A stretch of DNA of 64,000 bases from the NCBI GenBank assembly GCA_023101725.1, contig JALJCO010000058.1:1-64000 (forward strand). The letters are read 5' to 3'. Origin of the DNA: Atherinomorus stipes (taxonomy: Eukaryota > Chordata > Actinopteri > Atheriniformes > Atherinidae). Positions 22,330 through 32,987 of this stretch are shown here, in pieces. The position numbers and the translations under genes are program-made. Numbering within the stretch: the stretch's first letter is position 1; each line of letters opens with the position of its first letter. Below the pieces are notes generated by a model. It saw only the letters and a list, made by a program, of their open reading frames with translations, made no database searches and was not told the origin of the DNA.

Positions 22330-22513
22330 CGCAGTAACACAGTTATAGCTGAACTATGTTTAGAAGTTATATCAGTATCTGTTGGCCGTAGCGACCACTA
22401 TATACTGGCAGCGATACTCGCTAGAAGAACTAAAATGCCTAAGCCAGGCCTGAAAGTAATTATGAAAAGATTGTATAAAAACTTTGATCAAATCAAATTA
22501 GAGAGGTCTTAAG
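22330..22513 (+). mobile_element. LINE endonuclease-end fragment
   Basis: The frame reads GRSDHYILAAILARR then PGLKVIMKRLYKNFDQIKLE. This resembles the SDH motif and following linker of non-LTR retrotransposon endonucleases. It resumes after the hAT MITE at 22921. Family unresolved. Confidence 0.45.
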
Positions 22514-22920
22514 TAGGGATGTATGCCGAGCACCGGTATCGTTTGGTACCGGTTCTTAATCTTAACGATACCAGGGTACCGTTAAGATTCTGGACTAACG
22601 ATACTCTTATTGATACTTTTGTACATCTACCTAACCATCGAGTTATCATTACGCAGTCAAATAATCACAATGATGGACTAAGACAGACACAATTCCCTTA
22701 TTCTCCCAGCTGTCCTTCACCCACTTTTATGTCCAGGCTTCTTCAACATCATCTGAACAAATATTCTCCACCACTGGATCTTGTAACATCTTGTAATGTC
22801 TTCATTAGTTACTCTAAATTATGTTATAGTATCAATAAGAGAATCGATAAATACCGGTATCGATAAGGAGTATCGATATTAGTATCGGTATCGATAAAAT
22901 CATAACGATATACATCCCTA
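22514..22920. mobile_element. hAT MITE, 407 bp, exact target duplication
   Basis: Termini TAGGGATGTATGCCG and ACGATATACATCCCTA are inverted at the ends, with many GGTATCGATA-type inner boxes. The 8-bp duplication is GTCTTAAG at 22506-22513 and 22921-22928. Confidence 0.93.
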
Positions 22921-23202
22921 GTCTTAAGTGTGCTCTGTTGGTCAGAAGTTTTAATGGAGACCAATGAAGATTCAGCACTTCCCATCTGTTCTTGTTATTG
23001 TAGTTGGTTTATCTACTACCTGTATGAAAAGACTTGAATCTTTAAACGTTGAACAGGAAATATTATATCTGTTCACCAAATTAAAATCTTAGCAGTTCCG
23101 ACTATTCTATGGAATGTAATTTTTTCTTAAGTTGAAATTCACCATGAAACCAGTGGCAGCACAGTGGTGGACAGCTAAAATAGCAAAGCAATAAAATAAT
23201 GA

Positions 23203-23285
23203 TTAAATCAAATCAAATCAAATCAAGCTTTATTTATAAAGCACTTTTCATACCATTAAAATGCAACACAAAGTGCTTATAGAGT
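23203..23285 (-). mobile_element. retroelement 3' stub with TGATT tail
   Basis: Four AATCA units followed by AGCTTTATTTATAAAGCACTT and a CAACACAAAGTGCTT box. The same tail type occurs at 62075-62151, where target duplications prove retroposition. Read on the minus strand, the tail is (TTGAT)n. Confidence 0.6.
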
Positions 23286-24970
23286 AAATATGTGCATGCC
23301 GTGTATTATAAATGAAAACACTGAACTTGTGGTAAAATATGTTCAAATAAACATGCCCCACTTGACATGGCAAGTCCTGCAGGGAGATAAGTGCAAATCT
23401 CTGCTCGGTCATTTCAACACTGTAACAAGATATTGTGCAACAAGAAGACTGGACAGACTTGCAGCTTTTCGGGAAACTTTCTGCAGTTCTGTCAGTGAAG
23501 TCCACTGATCCTGAGTGGAAGTCAGAATGTACATCTGTTCATCATCAGTCCTTAGAGCAGGCGTGTTTCTGCCATCCAGAAGTTTGTCAAGTTCTTCTCT
23601 TCAGCTTTTGAGGTGCTAAAGTCTATGTTATGTCCTGCTTCTGCCCCCACCTCACTGATGTGTGACCTATCATCCAGAATGCAGACAGTCCAGTTACTGT
23701 TGTTGTTTCTGCATCTGACAACCACTTCCAGCTTTAACAGCATCGCTGCAGCATGTCTGCATCTCTCCACCATCCTGGTCATACGTGTGCAGTGACGTTG
23801 ATGATAAGGCTCCTGATGGCTGGATGATGGTCCAGGGCTTGTGTGGTGTGTCAGTCAGACCTGCAGACATCACAGACAGACAGCAGTTTACAACAGTGTT
23901 TACTTGTTTTCTATATTTAGCTTAATGGAGGGATCCAGGCTGATGACAGACTGATGAGTTTATTTCCGTGGTCAGAGGAGCTGAATACACCTTAAACCAT
24001 ATGCTTAATAACTGCTTGATATTTAAGTAACTATGTCATAAACGAAAGAGGTAGAATAATTAGATCGTTTTCATTTCTTTGAGGCTCCTGTAATATAAAT
24101 GTGAGCTCCCCCCACCCCACAAAACTATAATACACAAATCCTCCATACACAGTTTATATGAACGGAGCGAAACAAGCAAACTAACACTTAAATGCCATCA
24201 TGGCTTCACTTGATTACAGCCAGGTTAGCTTACCTTTACAGCGACCACCGCGTTGTCCCGGTCCTGCGGTGGAGACGTGAACAGATCTGCATCCAGCCAT
24301 CCATCGAGAGTCCATGAGCTTCCACAGATTTATAGTTTCTGAAATGTTCATTTGTTTAAGCGCTGATACCATAAACCAGGTAGTTTGCTCTGTCCAGCGA
24401 TGCAGCTGCAGGCAGTCATGCGGCGTCGGAGCTCCATGTCGACCATTTAGCCAAATACCGACCCCTGGCTTCTCTGATAAGTTTGTCCCTGCACGGTATC
24501 ATCTCATCCCTCTTTTCTTCTCCAGACTGGCAACTGAGTACAGTTTAAAACGGTGTAAAAACTCACTTCTAACTAATGAATCCTCCAGTTCAGTGTTGTT
24601 TACATCCGTAGTGCAGCCAGGTGTCCGAGGGCGTGTCTGCTGCTAGCCCAGCTAAGCTATCTAAGCTGCATCGGTCTCAGCAGTTATACAGTCTTTCTAT
24701 CTCTCTTTATCTGTTTATCCATCTTTGAAGCAAGACAAGTTTGTTTATATGAATTAAATGGACTAAATAAATAAAATGAAGATTGAACTATTCTTTTATA
24801 AAAAAAAAAAAAAAAAAGCATCTTTCCCCCATTTTGAAATAACTGAAAAAAATCCGATGAAAATCCAGATGACCCAGCTTTCCACCGTCACTTAAACGCA
24901 CCATGTACGCACAAATCTGTCAGGCTGCCAGAAGCGTGAAGAAAGTCTCAAAACCCCCTCGAGGGCGCGT
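23286..24970. other. no recognised gene; unclassified, probably repeat-derived
   Basis: Contains moderately GC-rich, non-periodic sequence (23560-23880 and 24190-24660) and a poly-A run near 24801. No open frame resembles a known family and no pair of inverted termini was found. It lies wholly inside the hAT of 18581-27620, so it is inserted DNA. Confidence 0.35.
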
Positions 24971-24974
24971 AAAC

Positions 24975-25345
24975 TGATTCGTGTGTAAAAGCAGTGTTGT
25001 GTGTGCATATCAGGGGATGCGTGCACACGTATTTCAGGATTTGTATGGACAGGAGCCTTTTTGAACACACAACTATTGAGTTTGAGAGGTTGAAGATAAA
25101 AAATTTGTGTGTAAAATATTAATATTTGTGTATTTTTGTAATTTGTGAATGTGTAGATTTATTTTGTGTGTACAACTTTTAAGTATTTGTGTGTGCATTA
25201 AAAACACATATTTGCAAGTACCCAAAGTTACACACAAAATGGTTTACACGGTTTACAAATCATGAGTTAACTACTCAAAGTTACACACGACTACCCAAAG
25301 TTACACACAAATTATTTGACACAGTTTACAACTTCTGTAATACAC
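24975..25345. repeat. TG/CA-rich imperfect inverted repeat
   Basis: The left half is rich in TTTGTGTGTA, and the right half in CCCAAAGTTACACACAAA repeated three times. The two halves can pair as a long imperfect hairpin. This resembles a short fold-back repeat; the family was not recognised. Confidence 0.45.
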
Positions 25346-25719
25346 ACACACAATCATATTGAGACTATTTCCTCTCCATAATACGAAGCCTGCAGAAATA
25401 TACAAATAAAAATACGAGGCACGGGACAAGAGCCCCACGATACCACTGGTTTCAAAGCGGATGAATAGATTGATAGTTTACTCTGCGACGGAGCAGCGGA
25501 GTTTGAAAGTGAAACTAACGAGTTGGAGATAATTTCACCACAGATGCTCCTCAGCATTCTGGTGGAGTAAAGAACGGTGTCACAGCGCGACTCACCGACG
25601 TAGCTATAAGGGAGACTACGGTGGGGAAGCCTGAATGTTGAAGCTGCATTTTGGCTGCATGCGCCACAGAGCGCGCAAACGTCACACGCCATTGAATCCC
25701 GACCAGTAGCCGGCTGGAC

Positions 25720-26396
25720 TTAGTTTAATAGTCGACTATATAGCTGGCAGCAGGCGCTTGTGGAAAGCACTGATGATTATTCCACAACTTACTGGAATGG
25801 TATAGCATCTTCCCCTGACATCTCCACTGTTCATTGAGGAGCGCCTCCACAAGCCGCTCAACAGCTGATGCAGCGAGACCGTCGGTCCAGTTCAGGACAA
25901 AGATAAAAGTGCTGCTCTAGGGAGTCTAATATCAGCTGCAGGGTTCATGATTCAGGAAATTATGGTCCTTAAAAACGCTTTCTTTCCTGATACAATTTGA
26001 ATAATCCTCCTGTAGCGCCAGCTCATCCAACTGGAACATTACGCACGAAGAAGACGCAGTGTTCATGGCTGTCGGACTGTTTCCGCTTTGACAGACTGAT
26101 GTTGTAAAACAGTGGAAAAAACTGCAATGATAATGATGATATTTGTTAAAGTTGAGGGTCCTTTATCATGTCTCTGTCTACTTGGTCATAGAGACGTCTC
26201 TCTGGCTGGATGGTCAGCACACACGACTCACCGGCAGACTGCGGTTTAAACCCACCTGCCAGGCGCATCTCGCCTTATGCCACACTAACAGAATTATTCG
26301 GCTGCTAATAGACCTATAACATGAATTATTTAAAGAACAAATGAATATTGAGTTAAATTCAAACGCTCAGCACCCTCCTACTGCTGCGACTATTCT
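25720..26396 (-). mobile_element. internal part of the older hAT element
   Basis: Matches the reverse complement of about 53720-54440 in the intact copy. Shared boxes include CAGGACAAAGATAAAAG, TTCAGGAAATTATGG and GCGGTTTAAACCC. It confirms that 18581-27620 is one element. Confidence 0.8.
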
Positions 26397-26404
26397 ACTT
26401 AGAG

Positions 26405-26937
26405 CAGGGGTGTCCAAATTCTTTACATTGGAGGGCCAAAAATGACTCAGGTTGGATGGTTACAGGCCAAAGTTAAAATTTGGTGTTTCAGTGTATGAAA
26501 TCCAACATGCTTAGCCTATAGCATAATTGTCCAAAATAAAACCTCATACAAAGTAATGTGGAAAATTAATGACCCTATGTTTTTTTAACAGCCTGAATTG
26601 ACTGGATATCCAAATAGGCCTTCAAAAACATTTGGTAAAACATAAATTCAAACCTCCATAAGACCAAAAATATGTCACAAAGATTATACTCCTATGAAAA
26701 TGGCAACTTTCTGTTTGAATATTAGCCATACTACTTTAAAATCGATTTCTGCAAAAAAGTACTCATGTTCCTGCCTACTTTTAAACTTTCTTGTCAGTGT
26801 GCCGCTGCTTTTCATGAACTATCTGACATTTGACAGTATTCTGATTTATTCTCACTTCATGGGCTTCCAGATCTGAGCTGATAGAAGAACAACCCCCCCT
26901 CCCCTTTGGCCCCTGGGCCCCAAATTGGACAGCCCTG
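26405..26937. mobile_element. hAT MITE, 533 bp
   Basis: Termini CAGGGGTGTCCAAA and TTGGACAGCCCTG are inverted. The left target copy is ACTTAGAG at 26397-26404. The right copy is cut in two by the next MITE (ACTT at 26938-26941, AGAG at 27559-27562). The empty-site sequence in the 53631 copy reads CTTAGAGACTGACAG, which confirms the junction. Confidence 0.8.
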
Positions 26938-26941
26938 ACTT

Positions 26942-27555
26942 TGGGCGGATTCACAAAGCATAGTCCGCAAGTCTCGGTCCGTTTGGGGACTTGGTTCGGT
27001 TGGGGGCAGGGGTGGTTTTTCTGACCGAGATCACGTTCACGTCGCACTTTTGCCAAATGAGCCAAACGGGCCAACAATGTGAATCTGAGGTGGCGCTGCT
27101 TTCGGATTCACCGTAGGCGAGGACAAGACGCATGTACAAAAAGGTTCTCACAACTTCTGTTTCCTCCACTAAGCGACATTATTTTTGTACGAGGAGCTGG
27201 ATATGCTTTCATCAGAACAAATATCGATTAAACCTTTTACTTCCTTGTAATTCCACGTCTGACCAGGAGCCATCTTTATTAGTACCGCAGTCCCACACGT
27301 CTGTTTGTTGTCGTAGCATTTTCCCACGTTGTCCAACGTGGGAAAACGTGACCCACAATGCCAATGCAATTTGTAGTCCACTTCCTGTCTTTGGTTCACT
27401 TGAATCGGACCGAGACCTGCGTTTGCAGGCGGACCAAGTCCGGTTGTTTGTTCCGGATCAGAGTCCGTTTGCGCATTCACAACTCCCCTAAACGAAGCGG
27501 AATTTTCGAGCAAACGGACTCTGATTCCAATCAAAAAAGCTTTGTGAATGCTTCC
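26942..27555. mobile_element. Harbinger-like MITE in a target duplication
   Basis: Termini GATTCACAAAGC (26948-26959) and GCTTTGTGAATG near 27550 are inverted; the outermost bases are imperfect. The 3-bp direct repeat CTT lies at 26939-26941 and 27556-27558. A short internal palindrome (TTTTCCCACGTTG / CAACGTGGGAAAA) lies near 27320-27345. Confidence 0.65.
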
Positions 27556-27679
27556 CTTAGAGACTGACAGTCAAAGCACAATCCTGGAAACGAATTGTCG
27601 ACTATTCGGGGACACCCCTAATACACGTTAATTCAAATCCGAACGTTAACTGCCAGTCACGTTTATGCACGTTAGTTGC

Positions 27680-28314
27680 AGGTTTCAATCAGGGGAGCTG
27701 CAGGACACACTGGTGGAACCACCCACAAGTTTTTTCTTAGCAGAGAAAGAAAAGCAAGATTTGTTTCTAAAATAAAAACCAATCTTTACTTTAAGCTTCT
27801 GACTAAAGTGGGGGGGGGGGCGGGGGGGGGGGGGGTTGGGGGGGGGGGCGAGGGGCCGGGGGGGCTGCGTGGACGCGGGGGCGGCGGGTAATTGCTCCTA
27901 CAGTTGTATTATGTGCATTAAAAGAAATCTTGTCTGCTTGAATTGCTGCATAAAGAGCTTGTTTTCTCAGATTTTTGGTCAGAAGCAGGCATTTTTGCTG
28001 TAACTACCCATGTTCTGCTGCAGATTACAAGAATGGAAAAACAGGATTACTTTCTAAATACTGACAGACTCCAGCTGCTTTCTTGCCTTTCCAGATCTTT
28101 TTGTCCTCCATTTCTTCATGTGTTCAATACTTATTCCCTATGTCATTTCACTATATTACACATACACTTAATTTATGGACATAAATGTTAGAATTTCTTT
28201 GTATGTGTGCATTACTTGGGTTGCTGCTGATATCGGGGGAAGATTTCATGTCAATAGAGCTACCAGAAATGTATTTTCTGAGAAAAATGTTGATGTTTAT
28301 TACTTTTTTACCCG
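27680..28314. other. no recognised gene; G-rich tract inside
   Basis: 27811-27890 is almost pure G with few other bases, a likely quadruplex-forming or poorly read tract. The rest is ordinary AT-rich intronic DNA without a recognised family. Confidence 0.4.
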
Positions 28315-28440
28315 CTGTATGACAAAGCTACATGTCACATTATATAAGGTTGTACTGGTTAAGGTTCTAGAAATATATTCTACATCAGACTCTACATCCA
28401 TGTCTTGGTAAAAAAATCATGATGTAAACAAAATTCAGAA
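28315..28440 (+). repeat. repeat inverted at 35800-35945
   Basis: About 125 bp (ACATGTCACATTATATAAGG ... ATCATGATGTAAACAAA) recurs in reverse complement at 35800-35945. The two copies flank the zinc-finger exon. Family unknown. Confidence 0.65.
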
Positions 28441-28675
28441 TAAAAATTACTCGAATTCAACGGAGAGTGCAGAATTATTAGACAAGTTGTATTTTTGAGG
28501 ATTAATTATTGAACAACAACCATGTTCTTAATGAACCCAAAAGACTCATTAATATCAAAGCTGAATATGTTTGGAAGTTGGAGTGGGGCTTTTTTAGTTT
28601 TAGCTATTTTAGGACGATATCTGTGTGTACAGGTGACTATTATAATTATTAGGCAACTTCCTTTCCTTTGGCAAA

Positions 28676-30185
28676 ATGGGTCAGAAGAGGGACTTGACAG
28701 GCTCCGAAAAGTCAAAAATAGTGAGATATCTTGCAGGGGGATGCAGCACTTTAAAATTGCCAAGCTCCTGAAGCATTATCATTGAACAGTCAAGCGTTTC
28801 ACTCAAAATAGTCAAAAGGGTCGCAAGAAACGTGTGGAAAAGCCAAGGTGCAAAATAACTGCCCATGAACTGAGAAAAGTCAAGCGTGCAGCTGCCAAGA
28901 TGCCACTTGCCAGCAGTTTTGCCATATTTCAGAGCTGCAACATCACTGGAGTGCCCAAAAGCACAAGGTGTGCAATACTCAGAGACGTGGCCAAGATAAG
29001 AGAGGCTGAAAAACCACCACCACTGAACAAGACACACAAGCTGAAACGTCAAGACTGGGCCAAGAAATATGTCAAGATTAGATTTTTCTAAGGTTTTATG
29101 GACTGATGAAATGAGAGTGAGTCTTGATGGGCCAGATGGATGGGCCCGTGGCTGGATCGGTAAAGGGCAGAGAGCTCCAGTCCAACTCAGACGCCAGAAA
29201 GGTGGAGGTGGGGTACTGGTATGGGCTGGAATCATCAAAGATGAGCCTGTGGGGCCTTTTCGGGTTGAGGATGGAGTCAAGCTCAACTCCCAGTCTTGCC
29301 GCCAGTTTCTGGAAGACACCTTCAAGCAGTGGTACAGGAAGAAGTCTGCATCCTTCAAGAAAAACATAATTTTCATGCAGGACAATGCTCCATCACACGC
29401 ATCCAAGTACTCCACAGGAAGGCTGGCAAGAAAGGGTCTAAGGCTATGTCCACACGAAGTCAAAACAAACACGAAACACTCATATTTGCCAGACCGTTTG
29501 TCTTAAAGACAGAGACGTAAAATAAATGTGATCAACCCACATGAATGCATGGAAATGCTGCAAAATACATGCCAGGCCTGTAAGTGGCGCTGTGGTGGTA
29601 AAGCAAAAATAGGCGAAAACAGGCGATGAAGTACTGGGAATGCGCAGAAATATCTATACAACGTTAAACAACCAAACTGAATGCTCCGATCTACGGTTGC
29701 GATCAGCCAGAAACTCCCAAAAATAAGAGGGTTGAACAACCAAACCGAAAAGATGGCAGCAAGTACGAATGCAAACATTCAATGACGGAGCCATTGTTGT
29801 TGTGATGGTGAGTGTAGCGCATGCGTGTTTAGAGGTGTAGCTACGACGCATGCATGTAAGAAAAAAAAATGCGGTCAGAGCTTATAGATGGAACCGCGAA
29901 AACGGCGTTTCAAAATCTTCCCACTCTGAAGGCTTGATTTAAAAAAAAAAAAAAAAAGATCGTTAACAGACCCCCGAAATGCTGGCTTTGTATGGATGAG
30001 AGGCTGGTTTGACAAAAAATTTGTGAATTTAGGCCAGAGTTTGACTTCGTGTGGACGGGGCCTAAAAGAAAAAAAACTAATGACATGGCCTCCTTGGCCT
30101 AACCCCAAGAGAGCCTGTTGTCCCTCATGAAATGTGAGATTTGAAGGGAGAAAAGGGTGCACCTCTCTGAACGGTGTCTGGGAGG
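28676..30185 (+). pseudogene. mariner transposase, multiply broken
   Basis: It begins MGQKRDLTGSEKSKIVRYLA (helix-turn-helix start), loses one A near 28755, hits a TGA at 28783 and continues TVKRFTQNSQKGRKKRVEKP. A further shift lies near 29080. Catalytic motifs survive: LWTDEMR (first Asp) and FMQDNAPSHASKY (second Asp). The third acidic residue lies beyond the MITE, where MTWPPWPN is readable before the frame is lost. Such enzymes cut and paste DNA at TA sites; this copy cannot be active. Identity is clear from the long runs of conserved family residues. Confidence 0.85.
29442..30062. mobile_element. PIF/Harbinger-type MITE, 621 bp
   Basis: Termini GGCTATGTCCACACGAAG and CTTCGTGTGGACGGGGCC are inverted, and TAA is duplicated at 29439-29441 and 30063-30065. 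It interrupts the transposase reading frame. Confidence 0.9.
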
Positions 30186-30229
30186 CTGTGGTTGCTGCTG
30201 AGAATGTTGATGGAGAAAAGAAAAAAAAT

Positions 30230-30809
30230 GAGATGATAAGGGTGGCAGCTTTGGGATTTAAAAAAAAAGGAGATAATGGTACTGATTTGTTTTTGTTTTG
30301 TTTTTATGAAAGAAAAAAAAAAATATAAGAATGGGGGGTAAAATTGTTTTTGGAAAAAAAAAAATAAAAAGGGTAAAAAAATGGTTATTTTTATAGTAAA
30401 AAAAATAAAAAAAATAACAAAAAAAAATCTCTAAAAGTGGAAAAAAAAAAAGCCCCTATCAAAAAATACAAGAGGAATAAATGAGACTTTTGGGTGAATA
30501 AAAAGAAGAAAATAAAAAAAAAAAAAAATAAAATAATAAAAAAAAAATTAATATCTGAGAGAAAATTAACAATTAAACAAATATTTGAAAAAAAAAAAAA
30601 AAAAAAAAATGAGTGAAAGAAAGAAGAAAAAAAAAAAAAAAATAAAGGAAAGAAAAGATAATTAAAAAAAAAAATAAAGGGGAAAAAAGAAAAAAAAATA
30701 AAAAAAAAAAAGGAAAGTGATTAAAGAAAAAAATTTGGGAAAAGAAAAAAAATAAAAAAATAATTTCAAAATAAAAAATAAAGGAATTGGGAAAAAAAAG
30801 AAAAAAAAG

Positions 30810-30872
<63 letters not shown>

Positions 30873-30890
30873 AATTTTTTGTGTGACCTG
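30230..30890 (+). repeat. A-rich degenerate tract
   Basis: About 650 bp of A-runs broken by single G, T or C. It begins where the mariner 3' region should be (GATTTGTTTTTGTTTTG is still recognisable at 30286-30302). No periodicity; antisense frames encode poly-Phe only. Confidence 0.75.
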
Positions 30891-31414
30891 CATCATACAA
30901 AAAGCCAAAAATCCTTAACTTTTTAAGTCGAAAAAAGCTGGGCATAGAGTACTTTTAGGGGAATGAAAAGATTTTCCTCTGGTGCTCTTCAGTGAGGGAT
31001 CCAAGTGAAGAATTGAAAAGGAGGTCTGAGGCACTCAGGAGGAAAGTTATTAAAACGCCTTTATTGATACATGGCTAATGCAGTCATTAGCCATGCAGTT
31101 CTTATCCTTAGATTTTTGTGAGTAGTGTATAATATTTTGACCATCAGAATGCTTAACCAAAACTGCTCTATGTAAACGTAGCTAGTGAGAGAAATGTCCA
31201 TCACAAACCACAGAACCAATAAAAAAAAAGGGTGACATGAATGTGTCAGGATCACCAAACACTTGTTTTCTTCAGTGCTGTGGTTGTTGATAAACAGATA
31301 AAGCTGAGGAGCGAATAGGCTTTTCTTCTTCAAGGTCTTCTCTGCAACATAATATGGTATTTTATACTCCACTGATATTGTTGAAATGCAGCTTGATCTT
31401 TCTTTCTTTTTCAG
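30891..31414. other. no recognised feature (end of inferred intron)
   Basis: Ordinary AT-rich sequence leading to the polypyrimidine tract CTTTCTTTCTTTTTCAG at 31398-31414. No frame or repeat was recognised. Confidence 0.4.
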
Positions 31415-32712
31415 TGTTCCCTGCAGAGGTACAGCAGCTGTTGGTGATTACAAAGAGGGTTTCCTGAAAATAGAATCTGGACAAGCAGGACCCAGATCCT
31501 CTCCACAAAAAAGAGGAACCAGAAAAACTGTGGGCCAATCAGGATGTGATGGAAGCTGGAATGACAACAGGGCACACGGGTCAGGTTTAAACAGTAATAT
31601 GATGTGTAACACTGCCAAAATTTCAGTCAGCTGCTCTGAATGTGCGGAGGAGTTTCACAACCAAGGATCTCTCCAGAGAGAGTTAACAAAAAGGTCTTTG
31701 AGCTGTTTGAAACATGAGAAATGTTTTAAAGACATGCAAAATGTGAATTTGCAAGAAATGGTCAACACAGAGAAAAAAACAGTTCAATGTAATGTTTGTG
31801 GTGAAATTTGTAGCCATATAATGGATCTTAGAAAACACATGAGAATCCCCAAAGAACAAAAACCATACAGCTGTGATCAATGTGGAAAAAAATTTAGTCA
31901 AAAGACAAAGTTAAACCAACACAAGACAATCCACACAGGAGAAAAACCATTCAGCTGCGATGAATGTGGAAAAAGATTTACTCAAAACACCAATTTAAAC
32001 AAACACAAGACAATCCACACAGGAGAGAGACCATTCAGCTGTGGTCAATGTGGAAAAAAATTTTGTGAAAAGACTAGCTTAAACCGACACATGAGAATTC
32101 ACACAGGAGAGAAACCTTTCAGCTGCCATGAATGTGGGAAAAAAATTTAATCAGAAGACCAACTTAAACCAACACATGATAGTCCACACAGGAGAGAAAC
32201 CATTCAGCTGCCATGAATGTGGACAAAGATTTAGTTTAAAGATACTCTTAAACCAACACATGAGGATCCATACAGGAGATAAACCATTCAGCTGCAATGA
32301 ATGTGGACAAAGATTTTGTGTAAAGAAGCACTTAAACCAACACATGAGAATCCACACGGGAGATAAACCATTCAGCTGTGCTGAATGTGGAAAAAATTTT
32401 AGTCGAAAGACTGGCTTAAACCAACACATGAAAGTCCACACAGGAGAGAAACCAGTCAGCTGTGGTGAATGTGGACAGAAATTCAGTCAAAAGACAGACT
32501 TGAACCCACACATGAGAATCCACACAGGAGAGAAACCATTCAGCTGTGGTGAATGTGGACAGAGATTCAGACAAAAGGGATCCTTAAACACACACATGAG
32601 AATCCACACAGGAGCAAGACCATTTCCCTGTGAGGTTTGTGGTGAATTATTTAGATGGACTACATCTTTAAAAGGACACATGCGTGTCCACATGAAGCTC
32701 GTAGGGGAATAG
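31415..32712 (+). CDS. C2H2 zinc-finger exon, ten fingers, one frame break
   Basis: The acceptor TTTTTCAG at 31414 (a second, CCCTGCAG, 12 nt on keeps the frame) opens a 1298-bp terminal exon. After a Ser/Lys-rich stretch and two degenerate finger-like blocks (CSECAEEF, CNVCGEIC) come ten C2H2 fingers of pattern C-x2-C-x12-H-x3-H, linked by TGEKP or variants (TGDKP, TGERP, TGARP). It ends CGELFRWTTSLKGHMRVHMK and a TAG at 32710-32712. In finger 4 the run GGGAAAAAAATTT (32136-32148) has one base too many compared with the usual GGAAAAAAATTT, ending the first frame at 32150. Apart from that base, leader exons plus this exon total 646 codons including the stop, with all phases agreeing. The product would be a nuclear DNA-binding protein. 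If the break is real, the protein ends in finger 4. Confidence 0.8.
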
Positions 32713-32960
32713 GTTGCAGGCTTTTTCTAAAAATCTGTCAATCATTTTTTTTTTTTTTTTTTTTTTTTTTTCTTTTTTTTCCTCTTTACTTTCCTGTTTA
32801 CTTGTTTACTTGAAATCTGTCAATCATGTGTTTAGTGTAGATATGTGCTTGTTAGAAGATGTAATATTAGAAGTGTGTGATATTTAATATAGCAGTTATG
32901 ATGACTGCTTCAATAACAATAGAATTGCAATTTTTATTGTAGTTATTTAATTCGAGTCAC
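32713..32960 (+). other. 3' UTR of the zinc-finger gene
   Basis: Collinear with the 3' UTR of the minus copy (about 60-260): GTTTAGTGTAGATATGTGCT and GATGACTGCTTCAATAA are shared. The AATAAA signal of the minus copy reads AATAAC here. It is interrupted by a short retro-insertion at 32746-32812. Confidence 0.6.
32746..32812 (-). mobile_element. 67-bp retro-insertion stub with poly-A tail
   Basis: A T-rich stretch (poly-A on the minus strand) is flanked by an exact 15-bp direct repeat AAATCTGTCAATCAT at 32731-32745 and 32813-32827. The minus-strand gene copy has a single copy of that site and no insert, which confirms the event. Confidence 0.85.
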
Positions 32961-32987
32961 CATTTAAAAATATAGAATGGTGGTGAG

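Larger units (their letters stand above)
18581..27620 (-). mobile_element. hAT element swollen to 9 kb by nested insertions
   Basis: The left end TAGGTCTGTCCCC (18581) and right end GGGGACACCCCTA (27620) are inverted. They are flanked by ATACACGT at 18573-18580 and 27621-27628. Pieces between them match, in order and in reverse orientation, the intact 1125-bp copy at 53631-54755: 18581-18790, about 19526-19635, about 25720-26396 and 27559-27620. About 1.1 kb is therefore the original element; the rest came later. No transposase frame is present in either copy. Confidence 0.85.
28465..30890 (+). mobile_element. mariner-type DNA transposon, decayed
   Basis: The left terminus AGTGCAGAATTATTAGACAA and a sub-terminal repeat TATAATTATTAGGCAACTT precede a Tc1/mariner transposase pseudogene. 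The right terminus is not recognisable, because the sequence beyond 30230 dissolves into A-rich tracts. A Harbinger-type MITE is nested at 29442-30062. Confidence 0.75.
16101..31414 (+). other. inferred 15.3-kb intron packed with nested transposons
   Basis: Bounded by a GTGAGC donor and a pyrimidine-rich TTTTTCAG acceptor with compatible phase. All recognisable content is repetitive and is listed separately. Block homology with B ends at 16199. The splice is a prediction from phase agreement; transcripts would decide. Confidence 0.55.

Noticed and set aside
23613..23795. Short cysteine-containing frame as a host gene
   Set aside because: 60 codons, no homology recognised, lies inside a transposon nest.
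29124..29520. Extra plus-strand frames in the mariner
   Set aside because: Out-of-frame shadows of the transposase pseudogene.
32151..32441. Antisense frames with CWFKxxF repeats over the fingers
   Set aside because: Mirror frames of C2H2 repeats; also seen at 357-611 and 1118-1327.
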